Positions 6,897 through 14,840 of a stretch of DNA of 36,139 nt are shown piece after piece. Within the stretch, counting starts at the first letter, position 1. Every line of letters begins with the position of its first letter. The notes under the pieces were generated by a model. That model was not told where the DNA came from and did not search any database. It saw only the letters and a program-made list of their open reading frames with translations. Location: NCBI GenBank assembly GCA_029882685.1, contig JAOUKH010000009.1, positions 1 through 36,139 on the forward strand, read 5' to 3'. A program made the position numbers and the translations under genes. The stretch is from Cyclobacteriaceae bacterium (lineage in GTDB: Bacteria; Bacteroidota; Bacteroidia; Cytophagales; Cyclobacteriaceae).

Positions 6897-7646
6897 ATGA
6901 TTGAGATAGAAAACATACAAAAATCTTTCGATGATAAATCCATATTAAAAGGTATTTCTGGAGTATTCGAAAAAGGAAAAACCAATTTAATTATTGGTGC
7001 TAGTGGTACTGGAAAAAGTGTACTACTCAAAAATATAGTAGGTTTAGTTAAACCTGATGTAGGTGTAGTTAAATACTCTAATCGTGATTTTACAAATGCT
7101 AATCGTGATCTTAAAACAGAAATAAGAAGAGAAATAGGCATGTTATTCCAAGGTGGTGCATTATTCGACTCTAAAACAGTAGAACAAAACGTAATGTTTC
7201 CACTGGACGTACTCACTACTGCTCCAGTTGATGAAAAACTAGACAGGGCGAACTTTTGTCTAAAAAGAGTTGGACTGGAAAATACTAATAATAAAATGCC
7301 CTCCGAACTAAGTGGGGGAATGAAAAAAAGAGTGGGCATTGCAAGAGCTATAGTAAATAATTCTCAATACTTATTTTGCGATGAACCCAACTCGGGACTT
7401 GACCCTCAAACTTCTATTCTTATTGACAATTTAATTAAGGAAATCACTTTGGAGTATAACATTACTACTGTTGTAGTAACTCACGATATGAACTCCGTTA
7501 TGGAAATAGGGGAAAAGATCATGTTTTTATTTGAAGGTCATAAACTTTGGGAAGGAAACAATTCAGATATCGCTAAAACGGACATTAAAGAGCTTAATGA
7601 CTTTGTATTTGCAAATAGGATGATGAGAAATTTAAGAGACTCTTGA
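6897..7646 (+). CDS. mlaF: MlaF-family ABC ATPase
   Basis: 249-residue ABC ATPase that powers the adjacent MlaE permease. Walker A is GASGTGKS (34-41), the Q-loop is around Q85 (LFQGGALFDS), the signature is LSGGMKKR (138-145), Walker B is YLFCDEP (158-164, followed by NSGLDP) and the switch His is H196 (VTHDM). The GGALFDS and LSGGMKKRVGIARA stretches are typical of the MlaF branch. It is co-transcribed with mlaE. The 3' end overlaps the 3' end of the convergent histidine kinase gene by 15 bases, so there is no room for a terminator between them. Confidence 0.93.
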   Translation: MIEIENIQKSFDDKSILKGISGVFEKGKTNLIIGASGTGKSVLLKNIVGLVKPDVGVVKYSNRDFTNANRDLKTEIRREIGMLFQGGALFDSKTVEQNVMFPLDVLTTAPVDEKLDRANFCLKRVGLENTNNKMPSELSGGMKKRVGIARAIVNNSQYLFCDEPNSGLDPQTSILIDNLIKEITLEYNITTVVVTHDMNSVMEIGEKIMFLFEGHKLWEGNNSDIAKTDIKELNDFVFANRMMRNLRDS

Positions 7647-10600
7647 GCTCGTACTCTTTACCTGAGGTAATTCAATAAAGAAAGAAGTTCCTTTCTTTAT
7701 TTCTGTTTCAAACCAAAGTTTACCCCCAGCATGTTCTATACCATGCTTGGCTATGGCCAACCCAATTCCCGATCCGCTTTCTTTGGTTGTGAAATTTGGA
7801 ATAAATATTTTTTCCTGAACCTCCTCAGGTATTCCTTCTCCATTATCTGTTATTTCAATCAATACTTTTTTACCTTCTAAGTTCTTCATTGAGAGTATAA
7901 TAGTAACCTGTTTATTTGAAGACTGCTCAGCATTTAATATCATATTTAGAATAATACGCCCCATTAATTTTTCATCACCCATTACAAATATTTTCTCATT
8001 TGGAATATCCTCTTCAATTTTAATTTTTGCTTTACTTCTATGCAACGTAATGGTTTGTTTTACCAAATCGGTTAGCGCATAACATTCATGCTCAGGTATA
8101 GGCATTTGTGCAAACGAGCTAAATGAAGAAACTATATCGGTGAGTGTGTCTACTTGCCTTAACAATGAATTCATTGGTTTATCCAATTCCTTATCATGTT
8201 TTTCACCAAGTAAAGTTCTTTGAAGGTGCTGTAAAGTCAACTTCATAGGTGTAAGTGGGTTTTTAATTTCATGTGCTACTTGCTGAGCAATTGTTCGCCA
8301 AGCAGATTCCTTTTCTGTGCGAGCCAATGCTTTTTTACTTTCATCCAAGTTTACAATCATCTTATTATATTCACTTACCATAAGCCCTATTTCATCATCT
8401 GATTTCCACTTAAGTGGGATATTTGTTTCAGATAAAGTTGTCGCCTTAAGTTTTTGCGTAATAAAGCGAAGTGGAAATGTTAACCATTTAGATGCAAAAT
8501 ATGAAATCAACAAAAAGACAATAAATACGATCACGAATACATTTACAATGGTCACAAATACTTCTATTTTTTCTTTTTCTAGATTATTTTCAGACTGGAA
8601 ATAAGGAACACTAAGTACCGCTAATAAGTCTCCGCTTATTGGTGACTGTATCCCAATGTAAGTTGTGTTATATGTAAGTTTTCCCACAGATTCTCTAGCA
8701 GTAAAGCTATGATCTTTCCCTTCTACTATTTTAGTGTATGCAGCCGAAGATATATATTCAGAAAGAACATTTTTCTTATATATGAGAGGTTGACTACTAG
8801 CAATAAGTCTACCATGAATATCAAATATATTAGCATCAGTATTCGCCATTGTACTAGCAAATTTCAATTTATTACTAAGCTCATCACCAAAAAGGTGTAG
8901 ACCTTCTCCTACTTCCTTCTCAATATTTCTTCCTATAACTAAAGCTTTTTTATAATGTTCGTATTCTACTTCTTCCATATATGAGTTGGTAACTAAACTC
9001 AGGGTAACCGCACTTACAGTTATTAGAGGAAGAAAGAATGCCCAATTAAAATACAATTGTATTCTAGCTGAATAGTTTAAAGATTTTCCTGATAAATAAT
9101 AATACAATCCATACATTAGTAATATTACGACTACAAGAAAAATCATCACTAATATTAAAAATGAAAAATTAGAAAACACATTAAAGTAACTGTAGCACAA
9201 ACCACTAACTACCACCATTCTACTACCCTTTTCATTCACTATCAAATGGCAATATCCTTTTTCATCGGCACTATGGTCATTTACATAGTTAACATCAAAT
9301 TTTTGGTGGTAATTATATTCTCCTGAACTATAAACAGGCTTATTATCTGCAAATATTGCATAGCTGAAATTCTTGTTTTCATAGGGTAGTAAAAAGCGAC
9401 TATCTACGAGAAGATCAGGATATACATTATCAGGAATTATTTTTTTCAACTTCAATGTTATAACAACAAACCCTGTACTAATACCATAATTTTTTACTTC
9501 TGTAATACTTACATAACCTTTGTTATATTCTCCTTTATAATCATTAATAAAATATAGTTCTTTTTCTTTCTGAATAGAATTTTCGGGCAGGGTTAGTCTT
9601 AGCTCAGCTAATTCAATCTGATTTTCCTCAGAAAATGATTTTCCCTTAGCATTATAAAGAGTGATATCCACATCATATTTATCGAAATAACTAGATAAAA
9701 ATACTTTTCTAACTTTTTCTTTTACTACATCCTTTGATAAAAAGGGTGTAAACATTCTAGATTTTATAAAAGCATCATTACTAATGCCATTGCTAGTTTC
9801 TAATAACAAATATTCGGCAAGCTCATCGTTACCAATTAAAAATTGAGCAGCAAAACGCTGTTTATTTTCATACTCTCTTCTTTCCTCTAATTCTTTTATA
9901 CTAAATGCCATCAATAATGCTGCACATATAATTCCTGTTAATAGATAAGCAAACGATTGATAACTTACATTTGTAAAACGTTTAGGGAGTTTTGTTAATC
10001 TTAAAACTATGAAGTATAGGATACTAAATAAAACTACCAACCAATTACTCTGATTAGTTAAATAAATAGTAAATCCAAACAAGATTAGTCCAATCAAAAA
10101 CAATAAATTTTGTTTTAAAGAACTATCATCTTTAATAAATAGCTGGAATAATTTATAAACAATATGGTAGAACAATATAAATACAAACCCTCCCATTACC
10201 AGCACCGTAAATACCAATACACGTTCTTTTGAAAAATCTACTGATGAAGTAATATCTAAAGTGTAGTTTGAATTATAATAAACCGTTTCCATCAATAAAT
10301 ATAACTGCCATAATCCTGTACCACTTATAAACCCAAGTAATAGGCTTATTATATTTTCATATTTTATTTCAAAATCATGTTTTTTTGGCAAATTATAAAA
10401 CACATAACCTATTACTAGAAGCAACAAGGTCATGTTAATAAATAAATCAGCAAGTGTTGGTGATATAAACGAGGAAGCAAAAACTTGTGGATTAAAAATA
10501 GAGCTTCCAAAAGCATTAATCTGCCAATCAAATTGAAGCATTATTATTCTAACAGCAACAAGTAAAACAATAACTGTCAAAACACCTTTCCACTGGGTTT

Positions 10601-11300
10601 TATAACCTACTTTATAAGAAAATCTAAATATCCAGAATATAAGTAGTAAAATACCTAAGGCAACAATCAATAATGCATCTGATTTTTCTTTTTTATTTAT
10701 AGTAGAATAGGTATTCCCTAACTGTACAAAAAACAAGCATTCGCTATCATCAATGCATATTTGTTGTACTCCATCATGACTAGTTCGGCTAATCTGGATA
10801 TCATCACTTTTGAAAATATTATGATTAATTTCTGCAAATAAGTACTGGTTTTCTATTAGAGAATTAATATATAGAGGAATTAAAACAAATGTTTCAAACT
10901 CATGGTTTGGAGAGTCCCATTTAAGTACAATGAATTTCCCTTTACGAGTTTCTATATATTTGCTTTTATAATTTCCTATTACATCAATATATTTGGGAAC
11001 GTATTCATTTGATGACCAATAAGATATCTCCCCTCTTTTAAAAATATAATACGGATAGGAAGTTTTGTGTGAATTTAATTTTTCGAATTCAATCGTTTGA
11101 TACTCATTTAGAAAAAGTAGTACTGGATTAATCTCTTTTTTAACCTCATTAGCTTCATCCTTAATTTTGGAAGTAATTAGGTTAAATTCCTCATCATTTT
11201 CATATTGACGTTCCTGAAAATTGAATAATATAATACCAACCGTGATGGTTAACAAAGAAAAGAGAAGTAGTAAAGTTGATTTTCTAGTGAATATTTGCAC
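7632..11300 (-). CDS. Very large multi-pass sensor histidine kinase, NtrY-like C-terminus
   Basis: 1222-residue inner-membrane kinase, far longer than the usual 400-800. In order: an N-terminal membrane anchor (about 8-26); an extracytoplasmic segment; a block of several hydrophobic helices (about 205-470); a second extracytoplasmic region; two more membrane segments around 700-770; a Cache/CHASE-like region (DTDANIFDIHGRLIASS-type strand); a last membrane helix at 912-935; HAMP; and HisKA with His1010 (QVAHEIKNPLTPMKL, as in NtrY). HATPase follows, with N1123 (NMILNAEQS), DNGEGIPEE and a GSGIGLAIAKHG lid. It has no receiver domain and no response regulator beside it, so it is an orphan here. 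The signal is unknown; the membrane block could be the sensor (inference). Confidence 0.88.
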   Translation of the reverse strand: MQIFTRKSTLLLLFSLLTITVGIILFNFQERQYENDEEFNLITSKIKDEANEVKKEINPVLLFLNEYQTIEFEKLNSHKTSYPYYIFKRGEISYWSSNEYVPKYIDVIGNYKSKYIETRKGKFIVLKWDSPNHEFETFVLIPLYINSLIENQYLFAEINHNIFKSDDIQISRTSHDGVQQICIDDSECLFFVQLGNTYSTINKKEKSDALLIVALGILLLIFWIFRFSYKVGYKTQWKGVLTVIVLLVAVRIIMLQFDWQINAFGSSIFNPQVFASSFISPTLADLFINMTLLLLVIGYVFYNLPKKHDFEIKYENIISLLLGFISGTGLWQLYLLMETVYYNSNYTLDITSSVDFSKERVLVFTVLVMGGFVFILFYHIVYKLFQLFIKDDSSLKQNLLFLIGLILFGFTIYLTNQSNWLVVLFSILYFIVLRLTKLPKRFTNVSYQSFAYLLTGIICAALLMAFSIKELEERREYENKQRFAAQFLIGNDELAEYLLLETSNGISNDAFIKSRMFTPFLSKDVVKEKVRKVFLSSYFDKYDVDITLYNAKGKSFSEENQIELAELRLTLPENSIQKEKELYFINDYKGEYNKGYVSITEVKNYGISTGFVVITLKLKKIIPDNVYPDLLVDSRFLLPYENKNFSYAIFADNKPVYSSGEYNYHQKFDVNYVNDHSADEKGYCHLIVNEKGSRMVVVSGLCYSYFNVFSNFSFLILVMIFLVVVILLMYGLYYYLSGKSLNYSARIQLYFNWAFFLPLITVSAVTLSLVTNSYMEEVEYEHYKKALVIGRNIEKEVGEGLHLFGDELSNKLKFASTMANTDANIFDIHGRLIASSQPLIYKKNVLSEYISSAAYTKIVEGKDHSFTARESVGKLTYNTTYIGIQSPISGDLLAVLSVPYFQSENNLEKEKIEVFVTIVNVFVIVFIVFLLISYFASKWLTFPLRFITQKLKATTLSETNIPLKWKSDDEIGLMVSEYNKMIVNLDESKKALARTEKESAWRTIAQQVAHEIKNPLTPMKLTLQHLQRTLLGEKHDKELDKPMNSLLRQVDTLTDIVSSFSSFAQMPIPEHECYALTDLVKQTITLHRSKAKIKIEEDIPNEKIFVMGDEKLMGRIILNMILNAEQSSNKQVTIILSMKNLEGKKVLIEITDNGEGIPEEVQEKIFIPNFTTKESGSGIGLAIAKHGIEHAGGKLWFETEIKKGTSFFIELPQVKSTSSRVS

Positions 11301-11377
11301 GTTACTAAGCGAAGGTTTTCTAAAAATAGTAATTTATCACATTTTCGAGAAGCAATAATCACTCCATCCTACTTACA

Positions 11378-11761
11378 CTATTCATTTGTCGATTTGCTAT
11401 CATATTTTATTCCACCAAATAAATGCAAAAATAATACTCTGGAATAACGAAAAATAAATGGAAGAAGAGTAACAATAATAACAAATACAGAAGTTATAAA
11501 AAACAAAAGATCGGTTATATCAAATAGCCACATAAATATACCTGTAATGAATAGAATAGAAACTGTTACAGCATAACTGATATACATTGCACCGATAAAA
11601 AATCCTGGTTCTACTTCAAACCGCAACCCACAGACATTGCAATATTCGTTCATACGAGTAAACTTGCTTATTATTCCTATAGAATAAGCAAACATATCTC
11701 CCTTTCTACACTTAGGGCATTTACTTTCAATTATAGCTTGATAAGCTTTTTTTTGAGGCAT
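11378..11761 (-). CDS. DUF983 family membrane protein with two CxxC pairs
   Basis: 127 residues from the chosen ATG. A zinc-ribbon-like N-terminus has CPKC (C15, C18) and CNVC (C41, C44), followed by RFEVEPGFFIGAMYISYAV and two further hydrophobic helices, which is the DUF983 layout. DUF983 genes often lie beside cytochrome oxidase genes, and this one is the last gene of the respiratory block. An upstream in-frame ATG (11794) would add 11 residues, but they would lie inside the preceding gene, and MPQKKAYQAIIESKCPKC looks like the natural start. Even so it overlaps the upstream gene by 35 bases. Function unknown; a role in oxidase biogenesis is inferred from position only. Confidence 0.85.
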   Translation of the reverse strand: MPQKKAYQAIIESKCPKCRKGDMFAYSIGIISKFTRMNEYCNVCGLRFEVEPGFFIGAMYISYAVTVSILFITGIFMWLFDITDLLFFITSVFVIIVTLLPFIFRYSRVLFLHLFGGIKYDSKSTNE

Positions 11762-11978
11762 TTTTCCTACTATTCTTATACCAGAAATAGGCAACTACTC
11801 CGATCAGTAAATAAGGGGTGACAAATAAATATAATATTCCGAAATTTAGTGTAGAAGCAATCCCTGCTTCTCCATTACTTACATTGTTCTCTAATGTAGT
11901 TCTACACATTGCACACTGTCCCCATCCTAATTGTATGGAAAACAACCACAAAAATGATAATAATAGCGTGCGTTTCAT
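11727..11978 (-). CDS. Small exported membrane protein with a CAMC motif
   Basis: 83 residues from the ATG at 11978 (a tandem ATG at 11981 would add one residue). A signal peptide (MKRTLLLSFLWLFSIQLGWG) is followed immediately by QCAMCRTTLENN, so the mature protein would begin with a CxMC pair (C22, C25). A glycine/asparagine-rich stretch and one transmembrane helix (about 45-68, FGILYLFVTPYLLIGVVAYF) precede a basic tail. I recognise it as a small protein often found beside cytochrome oxidase genes in Bacteroidota, without an assigned function. C-x-M-C on the outer face suggests Cu(I) binding and a role in oxidase copper loading (inference). It overlaps the downstream DUF983 gene by 35 bases. 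Confidence 0.75.
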   Translation of the reverse strand: MKRTLLLSFLWLFSIQLGWGQCAMCRTTLENNVSNGEAGIASTLNFGILYLFVTPYLLIGVVAYFWYKNSRKNASKKSLSSYN

Positions 11979-11998
11979 CATACACAAAGGTACATACT

Positions 11999-12511
11999 TT
12001 ATGAGTAATACGGGCTAATCATTAAATAAACTATTACACCACTAAATGCAACATATAGCCAAACTGGAAAAGTGATTTTTGCTAATCGCTTGTGTTTATC
12101 AAATTTATCCATAACTGCCTTTGAAAAGGTGAAAAGCACTAATGGTACAACCAATACTGATAAAGCAATGTGTGTTATTAATATGAAGTAATAAACGTAC
12201 TTCATCATGCTATCATCTAAATAAACAGTGGATTCTGAAGTAATATGATACATAATGTACATTACTAAAAATGAAGCAGAGAGTACTAAGTTCATTTTCA
12301 TTAATCGCTCGTGAAACAGCCTCTTTCCTTTTTTTATTGCTATAACTGCAATGATTAGTAATAAACCCGTAAGACCATTTACAGTAGCATAGATTGGTGG
12401 TAAAAACGAAAAATCTACACCTTCAACTTTTACCCTGAATAGTAAAGCAACTGCTATTGGTATAATTACAGAAAGTGCAATAATTAATCGATTAAACTGC
12501 TTCTCATTCAT
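11999..12511 (-). CDS. DUF420 family membrane protein (CtaM-like)
   Basis: 170 residues with four to five transmembrane helices. The LFHERLMKMNLVLSASFLVM and THIALSVLVVPLVLFTFSKA segments, with their conserved His residues, are the DUF420 pattern. In Firmicutes the DUF420 protein CtaM is needed for maturation of heme A oxidases, so an assembly role for the aa3-type oxidase here is likely by family and position. The frame is open for 13 codons further upstream, but that would overlap the SCO-like gene. The ATG at 12511 starts one base after that gene's stop and begins MNEKQFNRLIIALSVIIPIA, a sensible first helix. Confidence 0.88.
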   Translation of the reverse strand: MNEKQFNRLIIALSVIIPIAVALLFRVKVEGVDFSFLPPIYATVNGLTGLLLIIAVIAIKKGKRLFHERLMKMNLVLSASFLVMYIMYHITSESTVYLDDSMMKYVYYFILITHIALSVLVVPLVLFTFSKAVMDKFDKHKRLAKITFPVWLYVAFSGVIVYLMISPYYS

Positions 12512-12512
12512 G

Positions 12513-13085
12513 TTATTTATGTGAGTTTTCTGATAAAATTTTAATTTCAACGATCAAACGATCTATTTCTTTTTCAGTTACTTCATAGTAGCCTCTTATT
12601 CTTCTTTTAGTATCAATTAACACCCACTTTTCGTAATTATTATTCAGTAAACCACATTGCCAAAAATTTCCTACATTTTCACCAGCTTTAAAGGTTACAT
12701 AGTTTTTACCTTTAAAAATGTCGTTACTGAAACTATCAGTAAAAATTATCATTTGAAATATAGTTCCAAGACGCTCATTCATACTCAACATAGAAAACAA
12801 ATGATTATCATCTAGGTTTGGTAAATATGCTAATACCGTAATTCTATTTTCTAATAGAGGTATATCAGATGTGCTTTCAAATAGTTCAAATTCATCTAAA
12901 TTAAGTAAGTAAGGGGTATCAACATTACCACAAATTTCCTCTGTTTCTTCTGGTATATCTCCTACTGTTTGATAGTACAGTGGGATATCAAATTGATTAG
13001 CACCAAATATCTTTAGGAAGATAAAAACACAAACGGGTAGCAGTAAAGCTAAAAATAAAATAACTGGTTTTATGAAACTCTTCAT
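12513..13085 (-). CDS. SCO1/SenC-like protein lacking the copper ligands
   Basis: 190 residues: an N-terminal membrane anchor (about 6-26) and a thioredoxin-like outer domain. The position between oxidase subunit IV and DUF420, and the C-terminal strand-helix KWVLIDTKRRIRGYYEVTEK, match SCO proteins, which load copper into the CuA site. However, the CxxxC copper motif expected after the first core strand is missing: that strand reads ITVLAYLPNLDDNHLFSM. The only cysteines are C19 (in the anchor), C52 and C144, too far apart to form the motif, and the distal conserved His before the YLVD-like strand is also absent (NNYEKWVLID). It is either a degenerate SCO with a structural role or a diverged thioredoxin-fold protein. 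Confidence 0.7.
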   Translation of the reverse strand: MKSFIKPVILFLALLLPVCVFIFLKIFGANQFDIPLYYQTVGDIPEETEEICGNVDTPYLLNLDEFELFESTSDIPLLENRITVLAYLPNLDDNHLFSMLSMNERLGTIFQMIIFTDSFSNDIFKGKNYVTFKAGENVGNFWQCGLLNNNYEKWVLIDTKRRIRGYYEVTEKEIDRLIVEIKILSENSHK

Positions 13086-13098
13086 GAATGAAAACTAA

Positions 13099-13128
13099 AA
13101 CAGGCTAAAGATATATCCATAGCCTGTT
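13099..13128 (-). terminator. Hairpin between the subunit IV and SCO-like genes
   Basis: AACAGGCTA (13099-13107) pairs with TAGCCTGTT (13120-13128) to form a 9-bp stem with a 12-base loop. On the minus strand the stem is followed by TTAGTTTTC, a moderate U-tract. It lies between the subunit IV stop (13154) and the SCO-like ATG (13085), so it could end or attenuate the main oxidase transcript before the assembly genes. Confidence 0.5.
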
Positions 13129-13153
13129 AATAATTTCTATATAAATTTAAATA

Positions 13154-13483
13154 TTACCAACCTCTAAGGTCTAGTATTGCTCCAGCTTCATAACGAAAAG
13201 CTATCAACATCCAAACCACAAATATCATTGGCAATAAAATAGACCACATTAATACTTTAGATTCATGCTTCAAGTGCATAAACTCACCAACAATATAAGC
13301 TGCCTTAACGATTGTCATTACTACGAATATACTTAATTTAAGCATCCCTGTAGAAATGGTGAAGGCAACAATAAACTCTAGTGTAGTAATGAAACCAAGA
13401 ATTCCAGCAACAGTCCAAATATGTTTTATTTTTGCCTTATCAGCAGGGATTACTTGTACATTAGTTGTTTCTTCAGATGACAT
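13154..13483 (-). CDS. ctaF: Cytochrome c oxidase subunit IV
   Basis: 109 residues with three transmembrane helices (about 22-44, 50-70, 78-98). The second helix and loop carry the FVVMTIVKAAYIVGEFMHLKHE pattern characteristic of the prokaryotic subunit IV (COX4_pro) family. It is a small stabilising subunit of the heme-copper oxidase and has no redox cofactor. It lies directly downstream of the subunit III gene, in the usual order for caa3/aa3 oxidases. The N-terminus is hydrophilic and cytosolic. Confidence 0.9.
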   Translation of the reverse strand: MSSEETTNVQVIPADKAKIKHIWTVAGILGFITTLEFIVAFTISTGMLKLSIFVVMTIVKAAYIVGEFMHLKHESKVLMWSILLPMIFVVWMLIAFRYEAGAILDLRGW

Positions 13484-13522
13484 ATTTTTTAATTATTAGT
13501 GTTCAAATATATTCAATAAAAT

Positions 13523-14242
13523 TTAGATCAAGTAGAAGAAGGTAAATACAAATACCCATACTAAATCAACAAAGTGCCAGTAAAGACCTACTTTTTCTAC
13601 CATTTCATAGTGTCCTCTTCTTTCATACATACCTGTTACAGTACGATAGTAAATTAAAAAATTTAATAGTACCCCACTCAAAACGTGTGTACCATGAAAC
13701 CCCGTTATAAAGAAGAATAATGCTGCAAAATCAGGAGGTCCATATTCATTCCATGATAAACTAGCTCCACCTCCACCTGTACCAACGATAAAGTGTGTCC
13801 ATTCCCAAGCTTGACAACCTAAGAAAACTAAACCGCCAATTATAGTCCATAACATCCACTTTTGAACTGCTTTTTTATCCATTCTATGGCCAGCTTCAAC
13901 AGCCAAAACCATTGTTACACTACTCATAATTAAAATAAAAGTCATTATTCCAACAAAAACAAGTGGTAATGAAACGCCATGTAAAAAAGGTACTGCTTCA
14001 AATACTTTCTCTGGTATTGGCCAATAAGATTGGGAGAACACAAATTCACCATGTACAGAAGGATCATATGCTGTATGACTATAACGAACCATTCCATAAG
14101 TTACTAGCAATGCTGAAAATGTAAATGCATCAGAAAGCAGGAAAAACCACATCATAAGTTTACCATAACTTATATTAAATGGGGATTGACCTCCACTCCA
14201 GATACTTGTCTTCGAACTAATCTCAGTTGTAGCAGTTGACAT
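13523..14242 (-). CDS. ctaE: Cytochrome c oxidase subunit III (larger paralogue)
   Basis: 239-residue membrane protein of the heme-copper oxidase subunit III family. Visible hallmarks are the WFFLLSDAFTFSALLVTYGM first helix, the WEWTHFI motif after the middle helix, and the FFFITGFHGTHVLSGVLLN and WHFVDLVWVFVFTFFYL ending with its conserved His and Trp. It contains about six to seven helices. Subunit III stabilises the catalytic core and proton uptake and carries no metal. It is preceded 18 bases upstream by a shorter subunit III gene, so the operon encodes two paralogues. Confidence 0.93.
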   Translation of the reverse strand: MSTATTEISSKTSIWSGGQSPFNISYGKLMMWFFLLSDAFTFSALLVTYGMVRYSHTAYDPSVHGEFVFSQSYWPIPEKVFEAVPFLHGVSLPLVFVGIMTFILIMSSVTMVLAVEAGHRMDKKAVQKWMLWTIIGGLVFLGCQAWEWTHFIVGTGGGGASLSWNEYGPPDFAALFFFITGFHGTHVLSGVLLNFLIYYRTVTGMYERRGHYEMVEKVGLYWHFVDLVWVFVFTFFYLI

Positions 14243-14260
14243 AAATTTTAATTTAATCTC

Positions 14261-14839
14261 TTAACGATATAACAATAAAAATATAAATAAATACAACCAA
14301 AGTCCACCTAAAAAATGCCAATATGTAGTACACATTTCTATTTGTGCCATATTTTTAGAATGAACTTTAAATTTAAATGTTGATACTAATACAATCAACA
14401 AAAATACTATTCCACCAAATAAATGTATTCCATGAAGTCCAGTAAGTAGGTACACAAAAGACCCTGAAGGATTACCAACTAGGAAAACGTTAGAATTCAC
14501 CAAATCTGCCCATGCCATCAATTGCCCTATTAAAAATGCAACCCCTAAAATAGTAGCTCCGCTAATAGCTACCTTCACATTATTGATGTTGTCTTTTTTT
14601 GCAGATAGATATGCCCAATGCATAAATATACTACTCACTATCATTATTCCTGAACTTACCCACAATACGTTAGGTAACTCAAATATTAACCAATTTCCTT
14701 CTGCTTGACGAACAATATATGCACTCGTTATTGAAGCAAAAATCATTACTACTGAAGTAATGAATAACCACATTGCAAACTTCTTAGGGTGTACAGAAAA
14801 CGGTTTTTTAGGCTCTTCGATATGTATATGTGTATCCAT
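14261..14839 (-). CDS. Cytochrome c oxidase subunit III (shorter paralogue)
   Basis: 192 residues, about five helices, same family as the neighbouring gene: PKKFAMWLFITSVVMIFAS at the start, GSFVYLLTGLHGIHLFGGIV in the middle and TYWHFLGGLWLYLFIFLLL at the end (family His and W-H-F motif). It lacks the first two helices of mitochondrial-type subunit III, which is usual for bacterial short forms. Cytophagales oxidase operons commonly hold two such genes, from memory. Whether both subunits sit in one enzyme or are alternatives cannot be told. It ends one base before... the cyoE-proximal side of the operon: the cyoE stop lies just upstream, at 14841. Confidence 0.9.
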   Translation of the reverse strand: MDTHIHIEEPKKPFSVHPKKFAMWLFITSVVMIFASITSAYIVRQAEGNWLIFELPNVLWVSSGIMIVSSIFMHWAYLSAKKDNINNVKVAISGATILGVAFLIGQLMAWADLVNSNVFLVGNPSGSFVYLLTGLHGIHLFGGIVFLLIVLVSTFKFKVHSKNMAQIEMCTTYWHFLGGLWLYLFIFLLLYR

Positions 14840-14840
14840 C

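Noticed and set aside
11984-11991. TACCTTTG on the minus strand as a promoter for the small CAMC protein
   Set aside because: It matches TAnnTTTG but is only a few bases from the ATG, which would leave no leader; it is more likely chance inside the operon.
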